DNA of 64,000 nt from Bradyrhizobium sp. LTSP885 (GCF_000938305.1 NZ_JYMT01000032.1:1-64000), one strand, 5' to 3'; shown: positions 16,184 through 25,444, numbered from the stretch's first letter. Notes: generated by a model from the sequence alone, not told the origin. A program made the numbers and translations.

Positions 16184-17101
16184 TCAAGTGATCTGCGGAC
16201 GCCCCGCGCCGGCCGGGCCCAGAGCGCGGCTTGCCTGCCGGACTTCGTCCAGGAACGCCTTGGCCAGGCGCGACAGAGGTTCTGCCTCCGACCAAAGCAT
16301 GTGGGCGACAGCCGGTGTTCTCGGTGTAAAGGGCCGGATAACCAGGTCGTGGTTGCCGCCTTGGCGCGGCGAAAACGGATCGACGACTGCGGCGCCGACG
16401 CCGGCGGCTGCGAGCACACAGGCCGTATTGCAGTATCGCACCTCCACGGTCGGCTGGAACGGTGCACCGGCCTGGGCAAAACTCTCGCGCACGGCTTCGC
16501 CCAATCGCGTTCCGCGCTCGAGCCCGATGAAAGGCAAGCCGACAAGGTCGGAGGCGGAAATGACGGGACGCTCAGCCAGCGGATGCTTCGGCGGCAGGAC
16601 GCAGACCATTTCGCCGGTGTGGACCACCTCATGGGCGATGCCTGGATGATGCGACAGGCCGAGCACGAAGCCCAGTTCGGCGACCCGGCTCGTCACCCCT
16701 TCGATGATTCCTTCATAGCGACGAACGTCGAAGAAGACCCGGGTCTGCTGCCGGTGACGCAGGAAATCCGACAGCGCGGGCGGAATGATGCTGTAGGCCA
16801 GCGGCGGGGTCGCGACGATCGACAACAGTCCCGAGCGACACTCCCGCAAATCGCGCACGCGGTTTTCAAGCTTGGCGTGGAGCGCAAAGATCGCCTCGCT
16901 CTCCTTGTAAAGCGCCATCGCCTCCGATGTCGGGAACAGCCGGTTGTTGACACGTTCGAACAATGCAAAGCCGGCCTGCGCTTCCATTGCCTTGAGCGCA
17001 TTGCTGATCGCGGGCTGCGACAGGGCCAGTTCGTCCGCGGCCGCGACCGTGGTCCGGTGGCGGATGACCGCACGCAAAATCTCCAACTGGCGAAGGTTCA
17101 T
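16184..17101 (-). CDS. LysR-family transcriptional regulator
   Basis: A 305-residue LysR regulator. The N-terminal winged helix-turn-helix begins MNLRQLEILRAVIRHRTTVA and includes LSQPAISNALKAME as recognition helix. The effector domain follows (LSIVATPPLAYSIIPPALSDF, GLPFIGLERGTRLGEAV). The ATG ending at 17101 gives the canonical N-terminus; an extension to 17251 would be unlike the family. It is divergent from the N-carbamoyl-amino-acid hydrolase gene at 17254, so it is the best candidate activator of the downstream long operon. It is convergent with the CoA ligase at its other end. The effector is unknown. Confidence 0.93.
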   Translation of the reverse strand: MNLRQLEILRAVIRHRTTVAAADELALSQPAISNALKAMEAQAGFALFERVNNRLFPTSEAMALYKESEAIFALHAKLENRVRDLRECRSGLLSIVATPPLAYSIIPPALSDFLRHRQQTRVFFDVRRYEGIIEGVTSRVAELGFVLGLSHHPGIAHEVVHTGEMVCVLPPKHPLAERPVISASDLVGLPFIGLERGTRLGEAVRESFAQAGAPFQPTVEVRYCNTACVLAAAGVGAAVVDPFSPRQGGNHDLVIRPFTPRTPAVAHMLWSEAEPLSRLAKAFLDEVRQASRALGPAGAGRPQIT

Positions 17102-17253
17102 ATCACTGCCGGTTATTGTCTCGCCCGAAATATCATAGCACGGGTGATTGCAATTAGCGGGCCGTTTTCGCGTAATGGGCGGCGCACCGGAGCGCTGACG
17201 GAGCGGGGGCATTCGCCTCTTGCCTAGGCAATCCGCACAGGTTGGAGGCAAAC
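17102..17253. promoter_or_regulatory. Divergent promoter region between LysR and the hydrolase operon
   Basis: The 152-bp gap is A/T-enriched on the LysR side (17111-17156) and includes ATTGCAAT at 17147-17154 and an ATC(17132-17134)/GAT(17146-17148) pair with 11 bp between. A canonical T-N11-A LysR box is not clear. GGAGG at 17244-17248 serves the TTG start at 17254. Confidence 0.45.
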
Positions 17254-18210
17254 TTGGTACGCATACTCCGCGCCGCCGTCGCCCAGATGGGCCCGACGCA
17301 GAAAGCGGATTCGCGAGAGCATACGCTTGGCCGGATGCTCGAGCTTCTGGAAACGGCTGCCACGCGCGGCGCGAGCCTGGTCGTGTTTCCCGAACTCGCC
17401 TTCACGACCTTTTTCCCGCGATGGTACCTCGAAGGCGATGCGCTCGATCAATATTTCGAGCGCGGCATGCCCAATCCGGCGGTGCAGCGCCTGTTCGATC
17501 GCGCACGCGCGCTTCGCGTCGGATTTTATGTCGGTTACGCCGAACAGACCCCGGACGGCCGACGCTACAACTGCTCGATCCTGGTCGACCGTGACGGCGA
17601 GATCCTCGGGCGCTATCGCAAGGTGCATCTGCCGGGTTCGGTCGAACCGCGCGCCGGCGCGCGCTACCAGCAGCTGGAAAAGCGCTATTTCGGCTATGGC
17701 GACCTCGGATTTCCTGCGTTTCGCGCCGGACCCGATTGGGGTCACGCGATCATGGGTATGATGATCTGCAACGACCGCCGCTGGCCCGAGTCCTGGCGCG
17801 TTCTGGGCCTGCAGGGTGTCGAACTGGTCTGCGTCGGTTACAATTCGGCCGCCTACGACCCCAACGGCGGCGCCACGGAAGACGCCGCGCTGCGGACCTT
17901 CCATTCAACGCTGGTGACGCAGGCCAACGCCTATATGAACGCGACCTGGGCGATCGCGGTCGCCAAGGCGGGGGACGAGGACGGTTCCGGACTGATCGGC
18001 GGCTCCTGCATCGTCGATCCCAATGGCCGCATCGTCGCCGAGGCCGAGACGCTGGGGGATGAGGTCGTCGTCGCCGACCTCGATCTCGACCTCTGCCGCC
18101 AGGGCAAGGACAAGATGTTCAATTTTGGCGCTCATCGGCGGCCCGAGCAGTACGCCGTCATCACTGAACGCGCCGGTGTTGTCGAACCGGCTGCGCTCGA
18201 TGCGGTTTGA
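17254..18210 (+). CDS. N-carbamoyl-D-amino-acid hydrolase-like (carbon-nitrogen hydrolase)
   Basis: The 318-residue nitrilase-superfamily protein carries the Glu-Lys-Cys triad: E47 (VVFPELAFTTFFPRW), K123 (YRKVHLPG) and C172 (MMICNDRRWPE). The surrounding sequence follows bacterial N-carbamoyl-D-amino-acid amidohydrolases, which convert N-carbamoyl amino acids to the amino acid, CO2 and ammonia. TTG 17254 is chosen because GGAGG lies 5 nt upstream and the N-terminus then matches the second copy at 25445. It opens a run of ten co-directional genes ending at 27021. The two homologues probably differ in substrate; a ureidopropionase-like role is an alternative. Confidence 0.88.
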   Translation: MVRILRAAVAQMGPTQKADSREHTLGRMLELLETAATRGASLVVFPELAFTTFFPRWYLEGDALDQYFERGMPNPAVQRLFDRARALRVGFYVGYAEQTPDGRRYNCSILVDRDGEILGRYRKVHLPGSVEPRAGARYQQLEKRYFGYGDLGFPAFRAGPDWGHAIMGMMICNDRRWPESWRVLGLQGVELVCVGYNSAAYDPNGGATEDAALRTFHSTLVTQANAYMNATWAIAVAKAGDEDGSGLIGGSCIVDPNGRIVAEAETLGDEVVVADLDLDLCRQGKDKMFNFGAHRRPEQYAVITERAGVVEPAALDAV

Positions 18211-18249
18211 CTTGACCAAGCCGATCGTGGCGTTCTGGAAGGAGGAGAG

Positions 18250-19074
18250 ATGATGCGCTTTTTGTTCTCCGTCGGTTTCGCTGCCCTTGTCACCGTCGCG
18301 GCGGCTCAGGCCGGTGAATTGCCTGAGGCGATCGTGAAAGCGGGTGAATTGCGGCTGACCGTCAATTCGACCTACGCTCCGATGGAGTATCGCGATCCGA
18401 CGACGAACCAGCTCGTCGGACTCGACATTGATCTCGCCGACGAACTTGCGAAGCGGCTGGGCACCAAGATCGTGTGGAGCGAAACGCCGTTCGCCGAGCT
18501 CATTCCCTCGCTGCAGACCCGGCGGGCCGATTTCGTCATCAGCGGCATTTCGGACCGCAGTTCGCGGCGCGAAACAGCTGACTTCGTCGACTACCTGACC
18601 ACAGGTCCGCAGTTTTTTGTTCTGGCGGAGAGTGCGGCGACGTCGGCCGTCGATCTCTGCGGCAAGAAGGTCGGAACGACGCGCAGCACCAGCTTCCCGG
18701 CCGAGATCGAAAAATGGAGCAAGCAGAACTGCGAGGCCGGCGGCAAGCCGGCCATTCAATTTGTTCCGGGCGAGAACAGCATCGACGTCCGCAACCAGCT
18801 CAAGCAGGGCCGCATCGATGCGGCCGTGCAGGGCAGCGAGACGCTGCCCTACGCCCAGCAGCAGGAAGCCGGGAAATACCGCGTGGTCGGAGAGCCGTTC
18901 TCCACGGGTTACCAGGGCATCATGTTCCGGAAGGACGACGCTGCCCTCCGCGAGGTCGTGACGCAACACCTTGCGGCAATGATAGCCGACGGTTCCTACA
19001 AGGCCATTCTCGCCAAATACGGATTGGGTGCGAACGCGGTGCCGCAGCCCATGTTGAACGCGGCCACGCAATGA
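18250..19074 (+). CDS. Polar-amino-acid-type (family 3) solute-binding protein A
   Basis: A 274-residue periplasmic receptor with a signal peptide (FLFSVGFAALVTVAAAQAG) and the family-3 fold: the TVNSTYAPMEYRDP N-terminal strand, GLDIDLADELAKRLG, and DFVISGISDRSSRR. The family binds amino acids and related polar compounds. It has a paralog at 20703-21518; both share DLCGKKVG-like and QLKQGRIDAAVQGSETLPY segments, the latter identical in the two proteins. The permease and ATPase lie between them, so both probably serve one channel. The adjacent carbamoyl hydrolase suggests N-carbamoyl or cyclic amino-acid derivatives as cargo. Confidence 0.92.
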   Translation: MMRFLFSVGFAALVTVAAAQAGELPEAIVKAGELRLTVNSTYAPMEYRDPTTNQLVGLDIDLADELAKRLGTKIVWSETPFAELIPSLQTRRADFVISGISDRSSRRETADFVDYLTTGPQFFVLAESAATSAVDLCGKKVGTTRSTSFPAEIEKWSKQNCEAGGKPAIQFVPGENSIDVRNQLKQGRIDAAVQGSETLPYAQQQEAGKYRVVGEPFSTGYQGIMFRKDDAALREVVTQHLAAMIADGSYKAILAKYGLGANAVPQPMLNAATQ

Positions 19075-19928
19075 GGGTGGCACCTGTTCTCGCCGAAGGC
19101 TTTCCCGACATTTCAGGGATGTCGGTCGCGCGGCGGGTTCACTGGGGGCGATGGCTTGCGGCGGCCGCGATTGTCGTCATCCTGGCCGCAATCGGGCGTG
19201 CTTTCGTCAACGGCCAGATCGAATGGAGTTATGTCAGCCGCTTCCTGACCGCGAAGGTGATCCTCGAGGGCATCGTCAACACCATGGTGATGGCGATACT
19301 CGCGATGGTGCTCGGCATCGCTTTGGGCGTCGTCGCCGCCATCATGAGGCTCTCGCCCAATCCGGTGCTCAGGTCCGTGGCCGCCGGTTATACATGGCTG
19401 TTCCGAGGCACTCCGTTAATTCTGCAATTGCTGTTGTGGTTCAACCTCGCGCTGGTGTTTCCGACGATCGGTATTCCCGGCCTGTGGTCGGCGCGTGCCG
19501 TCGACGTCATGACGCCGTTCCTGTCCGCGCTGCTCGGCCTCGGCATCAACCAGGGCGCCTACACGTCGGAAGTGATGCGGGCGGGCATGTTGTCGGTCGA
19601 CATCGGGCAATATGAAGCCGCGCAGGCGATCGGCATGGGACGGCTGCGCGCGCTGCGCCGGATCATCCTGCCGCAGGCGATGCGGGTTGTGATCCCGCCG
19701 CTCGGCAATGAATTCATCGGCATGGTCAAGGCGACCTCGCTTGCTAGCGTCATCCAGTATCCGGAGGTGCTGCACAACGCCGAGAATATCTATTACGCGA
19801 ACTCGCGCGTGATCGAACTTCTGATCGTCGCCGGCTTCTGGTACCTGCTCGTCGTCTCGGTCTTGACGCCGTTGCAGATGCTGCTGGAGCGACGCTTTGC
19901 CCGCGGCTCATCGCAGATGGCCCGATGA
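19071..19928 (+). CDS. Polar-amino-acid-type ABC permease
   Basis: A 285-residue inner-membrane permease of the HisM/GlnP type. A single N-terminal helix ([18 protein letters not shown]) precedes the five-helix core. It carries the [13 protein letters not shown] motif and the coupling loop [22 protein letters not shown]. The ATG overlaps the stop of the binding-protein gene by 4 bp, and the ATPase gene overlaps its own end by 4 bp, which implies translational coupling. Only one permease gene is present, so the channel is presumably a homodimer. Confidence 0.93.
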   Translation: MRVAPVLAEGFPDISGMSVARRVHWGRWLAAAAIVVILAAIGRAFVNGQIEWSYVSRFLTAKVILEGIVNTMVMAILAMVLGIALGVVAAIMRLSPNPVLRSVAAGYTWLFRGTPLILQLLLWFNLALVFPTIGIPGLWSARAVDVMTPFLSALLGLGINQGAYTSEVMRAGMLSVDIGQYEAAQAIGMGRLRALRRIILPQAMRVVIPPLGNEFIGMVKATSLASVIQYPEVLHNAENIYYANSRVIELLIVAGFWYLLVVSVLTPLQMLLERRFARGSSQMAR

Positions 19929-20689
19929 CCCATCCCCTCGTCGCGATCCGTTCGGTCAGCAAGAACTTCGGCGAGTTTCAGGCTCTCAACGGTGTCTCGC
20001 TGGACGTCAGGGCGGGCGAGGTGCTTTGCCTGATCGGGGCGTCGGGATCGGGCAAGACGACGTTGCTGCGCTGTATCAATCAGCTGACTTCCGTCGACAG
20101 CGGCGGCATCTGGCTGAATGGCGAGCTGCTTGGCTTACGCGAGCAGGGCGGACGATTGCACCGCCTCACCGCCGGGCAGATCGCGCAGCAGCGCCTGAAG
20201 ACCGGGATGGTATTCCAGCGCTTCAACCTGTTCCCGCACAAGACGGCGCTGGAAAATATCACCGAAGGTCCGGTGCAGGTCCAGGGCCGCAAGCGGGACG
20301 ACGCGCGGGCGGAGGCCATCGAGCTGCTGCGGCGCGTCGGACTGGCGGCAAAAGCCGATGCCTACCCGTCGCAGCTCTCGGGTGGACAACAGCAGCGGGT
20401 GGCGATCGCCCGGGCACTGGCGATGAAGCCGATGCTGATGCTGTTCGATGAACCGACCAGCGCGCTCGATCCGGAACTGGTCGGAGAGGTGCTCTCGGTG
20501 ATGAAGGAACTCGCCCGCAGCGGAATGACCATGATGGTGGTGACCCACGAGCTCGGCTTCGCACGCGAGGTCGCGGATACGGTCGTCTATATGGACCAGG
20601 GTGCCATCGTGGAATCCGGGCCCGCGGCAGAGGTGCTCGGCAGGCCGCGGGAAGTGCGCACCCAATCCTTTCTCTCGGCGGTGATTTGA
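19925..20689 (+). CDS. Polar-amino-acid-type ABC ATPase
   Basis: A 254-residue ATPase of the GlnQ/HisP group with Walker [15 protein letters not shown]-loop [19 protein letters not shown], signature [15 protein letters not shown] and Walker [17 protein letters not shown], followed by the switch histidine ([17 protein letters not shown]). A segment of about 12 residues ([12 protein letters not shown]) between Walker A and the Q-loop is somewhat expanded, as in transporters of opine- and histidine-like compounds. It energises the single permease of this cluster. Confidence 0.94.
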   Translation: MTHPLVAIRSVSKNFGEFQALNGVSLDVRAGEVLCLIGASGSGKTTLLRCINQLTSVDSGGIWLNGELLGLREQGGRLHRLTAGQIAQQRLKTGMVFQRFNLFPHKTALENITEGPVQVQGRKRDDARAEAIELLRRVGLAAKADAYPSQLSGGQQQRVAIARALAMKPMLMLFDEPTSALDPELVGEVLSVMKELARSGMTMMVVTHELGFAREVADTVVYMDQGAIVESGPAAEVLGRPREVRTQSFLSAVI

Positions 20690-20702
20690 TGAGGCGACCT
20701 TC

Positions 20703-21518
20703 ATGATGAAGCTCCTTCTCGCGGCAGCGCTGATCGGTGCTGCGACTGTTACGGTCGGGGCGGTGGAACTGCCGCCCGACATCGCCAAGCAGGGCAGCAT
20801 CAAGGTCGCCATCGTGCCGAACTATCCGCCGATGGAGTTCCGCGATCCGGCCACCAGTGCGTTGACGGGCTTCGACGTCGAGCTTGGCGAGGCGCTCGGC
20901 CGCAAGCTCGGCATTAAGATCGTCTGGCAGGAAACCAGCTTCGACCAGTTCATGCCGTCGATCGCGACGGGCCGTGTGGACGCCATTCTGTCCGGCATGA
21001 CCGACTATGCGAGCCGGCACGAGGCCGCGACCTTCGTCGACTATTTGCGCAGCGGGCCTCATTTCTTCGTGCAGCAATCGCGGGCGGCGGAGTTCAAGGA
21101 CGCGGCCGCGCTCTGCGGCAAGAAGGTCGGGGCCAGCCGCCGCACCTCGTTCCCCGCGCAGGTCGCCGCCTGGAGCGAAGCGCATTGCGTCAGCAATCCG
21201 ATCCAGTTCGTCGGCACCGACGGTTCGGCCGATGCCCGCACCCAGCTCAAGCAGGGGCGCATCGACGCCGCCGTTCAGGGCAGCGAGACGCTGCCCTACA
21301 TCATGGATCTCGAGCCTGGCGCCTACACGCCGGTCGGCGAGACCTTCACGCCCGGGTTTACGGCGATTGCGCTGCCGGTCAAGGAAAAGGCGCTTCAGCA
21401 GGCGATGGTGGAAGCGGTGGATGCGCTGATCGCGGACGGCACCTATCGCATCCTGCTTGCCAAGTGGAAGTTGAACGACAACGGAATAGAGAAGGCGACC
21501 ATCAATGCTGGACAGTAA
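20703..21518 (+). CDS. Polar-amino-acid-type (family 3) solute-binding protein B
   Basis: A 271-residue periplasmic receptor with a Sec signal (MKLLLAAALIGAATVTVGA), paralogous to 18250-19074. It shows the same family-3 landmarks (VAIVPNYPPMEFRDP, GFDVELGEALGRKLG, VDAILSGMTDYASRH). It lies 13 bp after the ATPase gene and its end overlaps the next gene by 14 bp, so all are one transcript. Two receptors around one permease/ATPase pair widen or switch the substrate range. Which ligands differ cannot be read from the sequence. Confidence 0.92.
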   Translation: MMKLLLAAALIGAATVTVGAVELPPDIAKQGSIKVAIVPNYPPMEFRDPATSALTGFDVELGEALGRKLGIKIVWQETSFDQFMPSIATGRVDAILSGMTDYASRHEAATFVDYLRSGPHFFVQQSRAAEFKDAAALCGKKVGASRRTSFPAQVAAWSEAHCVSNPIQFVGTDGSADARTQLKQGRIDAAVQGSETLPYIMDLEPGAYTPVGETFTPGFTAIALPVKEKALQQAMVEAVDALIADGTYRILLAKWKLNDNGIEKATINAGQ

Positions 21519-22416
21519 GGCGCTTGCGAGCATTCCCCTGGTTCCGGCGAATACGGCGCCGCCGGCCCCGCATTATCCCTGGCCCGAGCCCTATACGTCC
21601 GCGATGTTCCTGTCGTTTGACGTGGATGCGGAGAGTGCCTGGACCAGCAAGGATGCGCTGCATGCGCAGCGCCTGATCACCATGAGTTACGGCGGCTTCG
21701 AAGCGCGCGTCGGTACGCCGAAGCTTCTGGAGCTGCTCGATCAGCTTGATCTCAAGGCGACGTTCTTCGTCACCGGCTGGTCGGTCGATGCGCATCCGGC
21801 CATGGTCGAGTCCATCCTCAAGGCCGGTCACGAGATCGGCCATCACGGCTACCACCATCTGCTGCCGGATCCGGGCGATCCGTGGATCGAGGAGGAGCTG
21901 GAGCGTGGTTTCGAGGCGCTCAAGCGTCGGCTCGGCGTCAGGCCGATCGGCTATCGCGCGCCTTACGGTGAGTTTACCGAGCAGTTGCGCGTGGCATTGG
22001 TGCGCCACGGCATCGTCTATACCTCGTCATTTCGCGACGACGTGCGGCCCTATCGCCATCGCCTCGCTGACGGCCGGCCGGGCACGATCGAACTTCCGGT
22101 GACGGCCAGCTACGACGACTGGATGCACGGACTGTCCGCCCGATTCAGCCCGCGGCCGATCTTTCCCAAGGAGCATGTGCTCTCGATCTGGAAGGACGAG
22201 CTCGACGAGACCAGGGACTGGGGCGCGCTGGTCACCACTGTGTTGCATCCGCAATGCAGCGGCCGTCCGATGCGGCTTCGCCTGCTGCGGGAGTTTCTCA
22301 CCTACGCGAAATCCTGCCCCGACCTTTGGATCACGACCGGCGAGGCCATCGCGGCGAATTTCCGCAAGCATGAAGCCGCCGTTTCCGAGAACGAGGCCGA
22401 TCGCTTGTCCCGATGA
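21505..22416 (+). CDS. Polysaccharide-deacetylase-fold hydrolase, possibly cyclic imidase/allantoinase-like
   Basis: The 303-residue protein has the NodB/polysaccharide-deacetylase fold: FLSFDVDAESAW with the metal Asp, KATFFVTGWSVDAHP, and the metal histidines in GHEIGHHGYHH. There is no signal peptide or transmembrane anchor, so it is cytosolic and unlikely to act on cell-wall glycan. Cytosolic relatives such as PuuE-type allantoinase and cyclic imide hydrolases open cyclic amides with the same metal site. Surrounded by carbamoyl hydrolases and amidohydrolases, it is best read as a cyclic-imide or ureide hydrolase (inference). It overlaps the upstream gene by 14 bp and the next by 4 bp. Confidence 0.85.
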   Translation: MLDSKALASIPLVPANTAPPAPHYPWPEPYTSAMFLSFDVDAESAWTSKDALHAQRLITMSYGGFEARVGTPKLLELLDQLDLKATFFVTGWSVDAHPAMVESILKAGHEIGHHGYHHLLPDPGDPWIEEELERGFEALKRRLGVRPIGYRAPYGEFTEQLRVALVRHGIVYTSSFRDDVRPYRHRLADGRPGTIELPVTASYDDWMHGLSARFSPRPIFPKEHVLSIWKDELDETRDWGALVTTVLHPQCSGRPMRLRLLREFLTYAKSCPDLWITTGEAIAANFRKHEAAVSENEADRLSR

Positions 22417-24023
22417 GCAGCTCCGTCATGCCGCCAAAGATGCTTGTTTCCCGCCGTTCGCTGTTGCGGGCCGCAGCCGTCGCGCCGGCGCTTGCGTTGC
22501 CGGGCGTCCTGCGCGCCGAGCAGCAGACCACGCTTCGATTCATCCCGGTGATCGATCTGAGTTTCATCGATCCGATTTATTCCACCGCGCAGGTGTCGCG
22601 AAACCATGGTTTCATGGTCTATGACACGCTCTACGGCATGAACTCCGCCCTCGAGATCTCGCCGCAGATGGTGTCCGGCCATGTCGTCTCCAACGACGAT
22701 CGACAATGGGACCTCAGCTTGCGCGACGGCCTGCTATGGCATGACGGCGAGCGCGTGCTGGCGCGCGATTGTGTCGCGAGCATACGCCGGTGGGCGGCCC
22801 GCGACGGGTTTGGCGCCGAACTGATGGCGGCGACCGACGAATTGTCGGCGCCGGATGATCGCACCGTCCGCTTTCGCTTGAAGCGGCCGTTCCCCTTGTT
22901 GCCCGCGGCGCTCGGCAAGTCCGCGGTCCAGGCGGCGTTCATGATGCCGGAGCGGCTGGCGAGCCAGGATGCGTTCAAGCCGCTCGCTGAAGCAATCGGC
23001 AGCGGTCCTTTCCGCTACGTCGCGGACGAGCGCGTGCAGGGCGCCCGCAACGTCTACGCTCGCTTCGATCGCTATCGTCCCCGCGAGGACGGCAAGCCGG
23101 ACTGGACGGCCGGCCCCAAGCTCGTGCATTACGATCGCGTGGTCTGGACCACGATGCCGGATGCGGCGACCGGCGTCGCCGCACTGCAGACCGGCGAGCA
23201 GGATTGGCAGGAAACGACGCCACACGATCTTTTGCCGATCCTGACGCGGGTCGCCAAGGTCGCCACCCGGATTCTCGACCCGCGCGGCTACACCTGCATG
23301 ATGCGGCTCAATCACCTGCAGCCGCCGTTCGACAATCCGGCGATCCGCCGGGCGCTCTTGGGCGCGATCGATCAGTCCGCCTTCATGACGGCGGTGGCGG
23401 GTGAGGATCCCGCCCATCAGACCTCGCCGATCGGCTTCTTCGCGCCGGATACGCCGATGGCGAGCGATGTCGGCCTGGATGTGTTCCGGGGGCCACGCGA
23501 CATGGCGAAGGTCAAGGCCGATCTGAAGGCGGCCGGCTACAATGGCGAGAAGGTGGTGCTGCTGGTTCCCACCAACTCGCAGGCACAGAAGCCGCTTGGC
23601 GATGTGGCCGCCGACATGCTGCAGCAGTGCGGCATCAATGTGGACTATGCCGGAATGGAGTTCGGCGCGGTGTTGCAGCGACAGTTGAAGAAGGATCCGA
23701 TCGCCCAGGGCGGATGGAGCGCCGGCGTCGGCAATTGGCAGGGGATCGACTGGCTCAATCCGGCCGGCAACACCAATCTGCGCGGCGATGGCAAGGCTGC
23801 CGGCTGGTACAGCAGCGAGAAGATGCAGGCGTTGCGCGGCCAGTGGCTCGCCGCCCCCAATCTTGCCGAGCAGCAGCGCATCTGCCGTGATATTCAGGCG
23901 TTGTCGTTCGAGGAGATTCCATATCTGCCGATCGGCCAATACAAGCAGCCGACCGCGTACCGCACCAGCATTACCGGTATCCTCGACGGCACGGCCGTCT
24001 TCTGGAATGTGCGCCCGACATGA
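22413..24023 (+). CDS. Family-5 (dipeptide/nickel-type) solute-binding protein, orphan
   Basis: A 536-residue periplasmic receptor with a twin-arginine-like signal (VSRRSLLRAAAVAPALALPG) and the family-5 fold (LRFIPVIDLSFIDPIY, LRDGLLWHDGERV, PPFDNPAIRRALLGAID). No permease or ATPase for this class is adjacent; the nearest dipeptide-type channels are at 34284 and 45800. It resembles the receptor at 44178, including the LRFxP start and the DTLYG motif, so it may share that channel. Its overlaps with both neighbours tie its expression to the hydrolase operon. Confidence 0.9.
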   Translation: MSSSVMPPKMLVSRRSLLRAAAVAPALALPGVLRAEQQTTLRFIPVIDLSFIDPIYSTAQVSRNHGFMVYDTLYGMNSALEISPQMVSGHVVSNDDRQWDLSLRDGLLWHDGERVLARDCVASIRRWAARDGFGAELMAATDELSAPDDRTVRFRLKRPFPLLPAALGKSAVQAAFMMPERLASQDAFKPLAEAIGSGPFRYVADERVQGARNVYARFDRYRPREDGKPDWTAGPKLVHYDRVVWTTMPDAATGVAALQTGEQDWQETTPHDLLPILTRVAKVATRILDPRGYTCMMRLNHLQPPFDNPAIRRALLGAIDQSAFMTAVAGEDPAHQTSPIGFFAPDTPMASDVGLDVFRGPRDMAKVKADLKAAGYNGEKVVLLVPTNSQAQKPLGDVAADMLQQCGINVDYAGMEFGAVLQRQLKKDPIAQGGWSAGVGNWQGIDWLNPAGNTNLRGDGKAAGWYSSEKMQALRGQWLAAPNLAEQQRICRDIQALSFEEIPYLPIGQYKQPTAYRTSITGILDGTAVFWNVRPT

Positions 24024-25393
24024 GCACGATCGCAATCTTTGGCAGTTATGTCTTGTCCCGCAAGGATGGTGCGCAGCACGTGCTGCGCGATCATTGGGTG
24101 TTGCTTGAAGGCAAGCGGATCGCTGCCGTCACGCCCGACCGGCCGTCCGCCGCCGAGGTCTTCGATCGGCCGGGCCGCTTCGTGTTGCCCGGCCTGATGA
24201 ACCTGCACAACCACTGCTTCAGCGAAGCCGTTGCCCGGACCCATACCGAGGACGGCAATGGCCGCCGCAACAACCAGAGCATCGTCTACACCGTGCTGCT
24301 GCCGCTGACCAAGCGTGGCGCCGAAATGCTGTCGCCGGCCGAACGGCTCGCGATCGCGCGGCTCGGGATCCTGCAACTGCTGAAGGGCGGCGCCACCACG
24401 GTGATGGAGCCTTTCCGCAACACGATCCCCGAGATGTTCGATGCGGCCGAGGAGATGGGCATCCGTTTCTACGGCGCGCCCTATCTGTTCTCGACCTCGG
24501 ACGCCAAGGCCGGTCCGGATGGCGTCGTGCGCTATGCCGGCGATGATGGCCATGCCGATATGGACACCTGGAACGCGCTATATGAGCGCTGGAATGGGCG
24601 CGGCGACGGCCGGATCGGCCTTGCGATGAGCCCGCACGCGACCGACACATGCGGGCCTGATTTGCTGCGCGCATGCGCCGCGCGGGCCCGTGAACTGGAT
24701 GTTCCGATCACGACCCATCTGGCGCAGAGCCAGGCCGAGGTCGCCACGATAGGCGCCCGCTACGGCGGTCGCACGCCCGCCGAATATCTCGACTGGCTCG
24801 GCTTGCTCGCGCCAGACCTGCTCGCCGCACACTGCATCGCCAGTACTGACAGCGATCTGAAGCTGATGGCGGCGCGAGGTGCCACGGTGCTGAACTGCCC
24901 GCGCGTATTCGCGCGCGCCGGCGTCACGGCGGCGTTCAGCCGCTTTGCCGCCCACGGCGTCAGCACGGTGATCGGAACCGACGGCTACAACATGGACTTT
25001 CTCGGCGAACTCAACGCCGCCTCGATGATCTCGAAGATCGCGTCCGGTCGCGCCGACGTAGCCAACGCGCCCGAGCTGATCGAGGCGGTGACCGCAACTG
25101 CCGCGGCGCTGATCAAGCGGCCGGACCTCGGAACGATCACGCCGGGCGCGACCGCCGACCTTACCGTCGTCGACCTGACGCATCCGCATCTGCAGCCGCT
25201 GTTCGATCCGCGCCGCGGACTGATCGCGCTCGCGAACCGCGCCAATATCGACCAGGTCGTCGTCGATGGACGCGTGCTGATCGACGCCGGCCGCTACATC
25301 CACCGCGACGAGGCGGCGATCATTTCGGCGGGAACGGCGGCGATCGGCAAGATCTGGGATCTGCCGGAAGCACAGGCAGCCTTCAATGGCTGA
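24020..25393 (+). CDS. Amidohydrolase (cytosine/chlorohydrolase-type metal deaminase family)
   Basis: The 457-residue protein is an amidohydrolase-superfamily member. The metal motif HNH occurs in PGLMNLHNHCFSEA, the third His in ITTHLAQSQAE, a fourth in LLAAHCIAS, and the Asp in VIGTDGYNMD. Its layout (short N-terminal beta-sandwich, TIM barrel, C-terminal beta segment VDGRVLIDAG) matches the deaminase/chlorohydrolase group (AtzA, TrzN, SsnA, guanine deaminase). The operon context suggests deamination or ring cleavage of a heterocycle that feeds the carbamoyl hydrolases. The precise reaction is not predictable. It overlaps the preceding gene by 4 bp. Confidence 0.88.
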   Translation: MSTIAIFGSYVLSRKDGAQHVLRDHWVLLEGKRIAAVTPDRPSAAEVFDRPGRFVLPGLMNLHNHCFSEAVARTHTEDGNGRRNNQSIVYTVLLPLTKRGAEMLSPAERLAIARLGILQLLKGGATTVMEPFRNTIPEMFDAAEEMGIRFYGAPYLFSTSDAKAGPDGVVRYAGDDGHADMDTWNALYERWNGRGDGRIGLAMSPHATDTCGPDLLRACAARARELDVPITTHLAQSQAEVATIGARYGGRTPAEYLDWLGLLAPDLLAAHCIASTDSDLKLMAARGATVLNCPRVFARAGVTAAFSRFAAHGVSTVIGTDGYNMDFLGELNAASMISKIASGRADVANAPELIEAVTATAAALIKRPDLGTITPGATADLTVVDLTHPHLQPLFDPRRGLIALANRANIDQVVVDGRVLIDAGRYIHRDEAAIISAGTAAIGKIWDLPEAQAAFNG

Positions 25394-25444
25394 CGGCTCG
25401 ACGATGCTCCAACGCAACACCAAATAAAGCAATCAGGAAAACTC

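Noticed and set aside
17111-17156. LysR T-N11-A box
   Set aside because: The A/T-rich stretch has partial dyads, but none has the spacing and symmetry needed to name a box.
17203-17223. Sigma-54-like stretch before the first carbamoylase gene
   Set aside because: GG and TTGC occur but the spacing between GG and GC is 12 bp, not 10, so it would not be recognised.
22734-24035. Long minus-strand frame opposite the family-5 receptor gene
   Set aside because: It has no domain and an Arg/His-rich translation, and it fully overlaps a convincing receptor gene. The same applies to other long antisense frames such as 30945-32519 and 59679-61223.
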